Part shown: one piece after another, positions 4,674 to 5,066 of the stretch | How the letters are laid out: the number at the start of each line of letters is the position of its first letter | Position numbering within the stretch: the stretch's first letter is position 1 | Assembly: GCA_003232965.1 (NCBI GenBank) | Contig: QIKG01000237.1 | Coordinates: 1-5,066, forward strand | Origin: Oceanospirillales bacterium | Lineage (GTDB): Bacteria > Pseudomonadota > Gammaproteobacteria > Xanthomonadales > SZUA-36 | DNA: 5,066 nt | Direction: 5' to 3' | The notes under the pieces: model-generated | Seen by the model: the letters and a program-made list of their open reading frames with translations, nothing else | What the model was told of the DNA's origin: nothing | The model's database searches: none | Program-made: the position numbers and the translations under genes

Positions 4674-5066
4674 TTAATCAGACTTTGTCCTTGAGGCATC
4701 AATCGAAGCCTGCAACGGGTTTTTCTTCAACGGCTCGACCTTAATCTTTCCATCAGCACTGCTTTTTAACTTAAACAGACCCGGTGGTGGCTCGGCCGCA
4801 GCGGATGGTGCGTTTTCCAGACCGCTTGAGGTGCTGGGTTTTTTAGCTACTGCTTTTTTAGCCACTGGTTCTTTAGCATCAGCTTTTTTAGTAACGGGAG
4901 CTTGGCTTGGCTTGTCAGCTGTCTTTTCCGCTGTTTTACTAACTTTCTCTAAGGTCGGTGCTGCTGTGTCAGCTTTCTTTGCAGGCTTAGCTTCACTAGC
5001 TGTCGCGGGCTTTTTCTCAGCCGGTTTTCTGCTGCGAGTAGTTTTAGCAACGGGTTTTTCTACAGC
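4674..5066 (-). CDS. Lys/Ala/Pro-rich protein, C-terminal part (5' partial)
   Basis: The minus-strand frame is open from the window edge (5066) to the TAA at 4674-4676, showing 130 residues of a larger protein. The GTG at 4863-4865 is probably an internal codon. About one residue in five is lysine and about one in five alanine, with proline, threonine and glutamate between (EKPVAKTTRSRKPAEKKPA, then KKADAKEPVAKKAVAKKPS). It is a basic, low-complexity, presumably disordered tail with no transmembrane segment. It ends in a less repetitive stretch (GLFKLKSSADGKIKVEPLKK) that may be a short conserved C-terminus. Such tails occur on histone H1-like AlgP proteins, on some RNA-modifying enzymes and helicases, and on polymer-associated proteins. 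Without the N-terminal domain I cannot assign a function. The hairpin at 4628-4662 terminates it. Confidence 0.75.
   Translation of the reverse strand, partial: AVEKPVAKTTRSRKPAEKKPATASEAKPAKKADTAAPTLEKVSKTAEKTADKPSQAPVTKKADAKEPVAKKAVAKKPSTSSGLENAPSAAAEPPPGLFKLKSSADGKIKVEPLKKNPLQASIDASRTKSD

Overview
The window looks like a chromosomal segment of a gammaproteobacterium with moderate GC, possibly a marine one. This rests on a monomeric NADP-dependent isocitrate dehydrogenase, a UvrY/GacA-type response regulator and a CCA-encoding tRNA-Ser. The genus cannot be fixed from the sequence alone. I see no phage, transposase, CRISPR or defence gene.

Layout: (1) 1-816, plus strand: a LysR-family regulator of the CrgA-like type, cut at its N-terminus by the window edge. 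(2) 842-3067, minus strand: full-length icd, convergent with the LysR gene across a 25-bp gap. (3) 3068-3652: an intergenic stretch with no credible gene. Its first ~200 bp hold the probable icd promoter and little else. From about 3269 it holds two diverged copies of a structured repeat, the second of which carries sequence matching the 3' end of a tRNA. (4) 3653-3743, minus strand: tRNA-Ser(UGA), with its own promoter and a strong intrinsic terminator. (5) 3744-3975: divergent regulatory region between tRNA-Ser and the response regulator, with overlapping promoter candidates, a GacA-box-like dyad and a GGA-rich leader. (6) 3976-4620, plus strand: uvrY/gacA. (7) 4628-4662: hairpin terminator between converging genes. 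(8) 4674-5066, minus strand: C-terminal 130 residues of a Lys/Ala/Pro-rich protein whose start is outside the window.

The genes are mostly independent transcription units. icd supplies 2-oxoglutarate and NADPH in the TCA cycle. UvrY/GacA is normally the response regulator of the BarA/GacS system that switches on Csr/Rsm small RNAs, which sequester CsrA/RsmA. The sequence before uvrY suggests, as inference only, both self-binding by UvrY and CsrA control of its translation.

The most unusual structure is non-coding. The tRNA-Ser 3' half, its terminator and a degenerate inverted copy of that 3' half form an approximately 89-bp imperfect palindrome. A second, direct 17-nt copy of the tRNA end lies 177 bp away inside a hairpin-rich repeat. 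This resembles a dispersed repeat family or the relic of events at a tRNA 3' end. I do not see a convincing new multigene system here.
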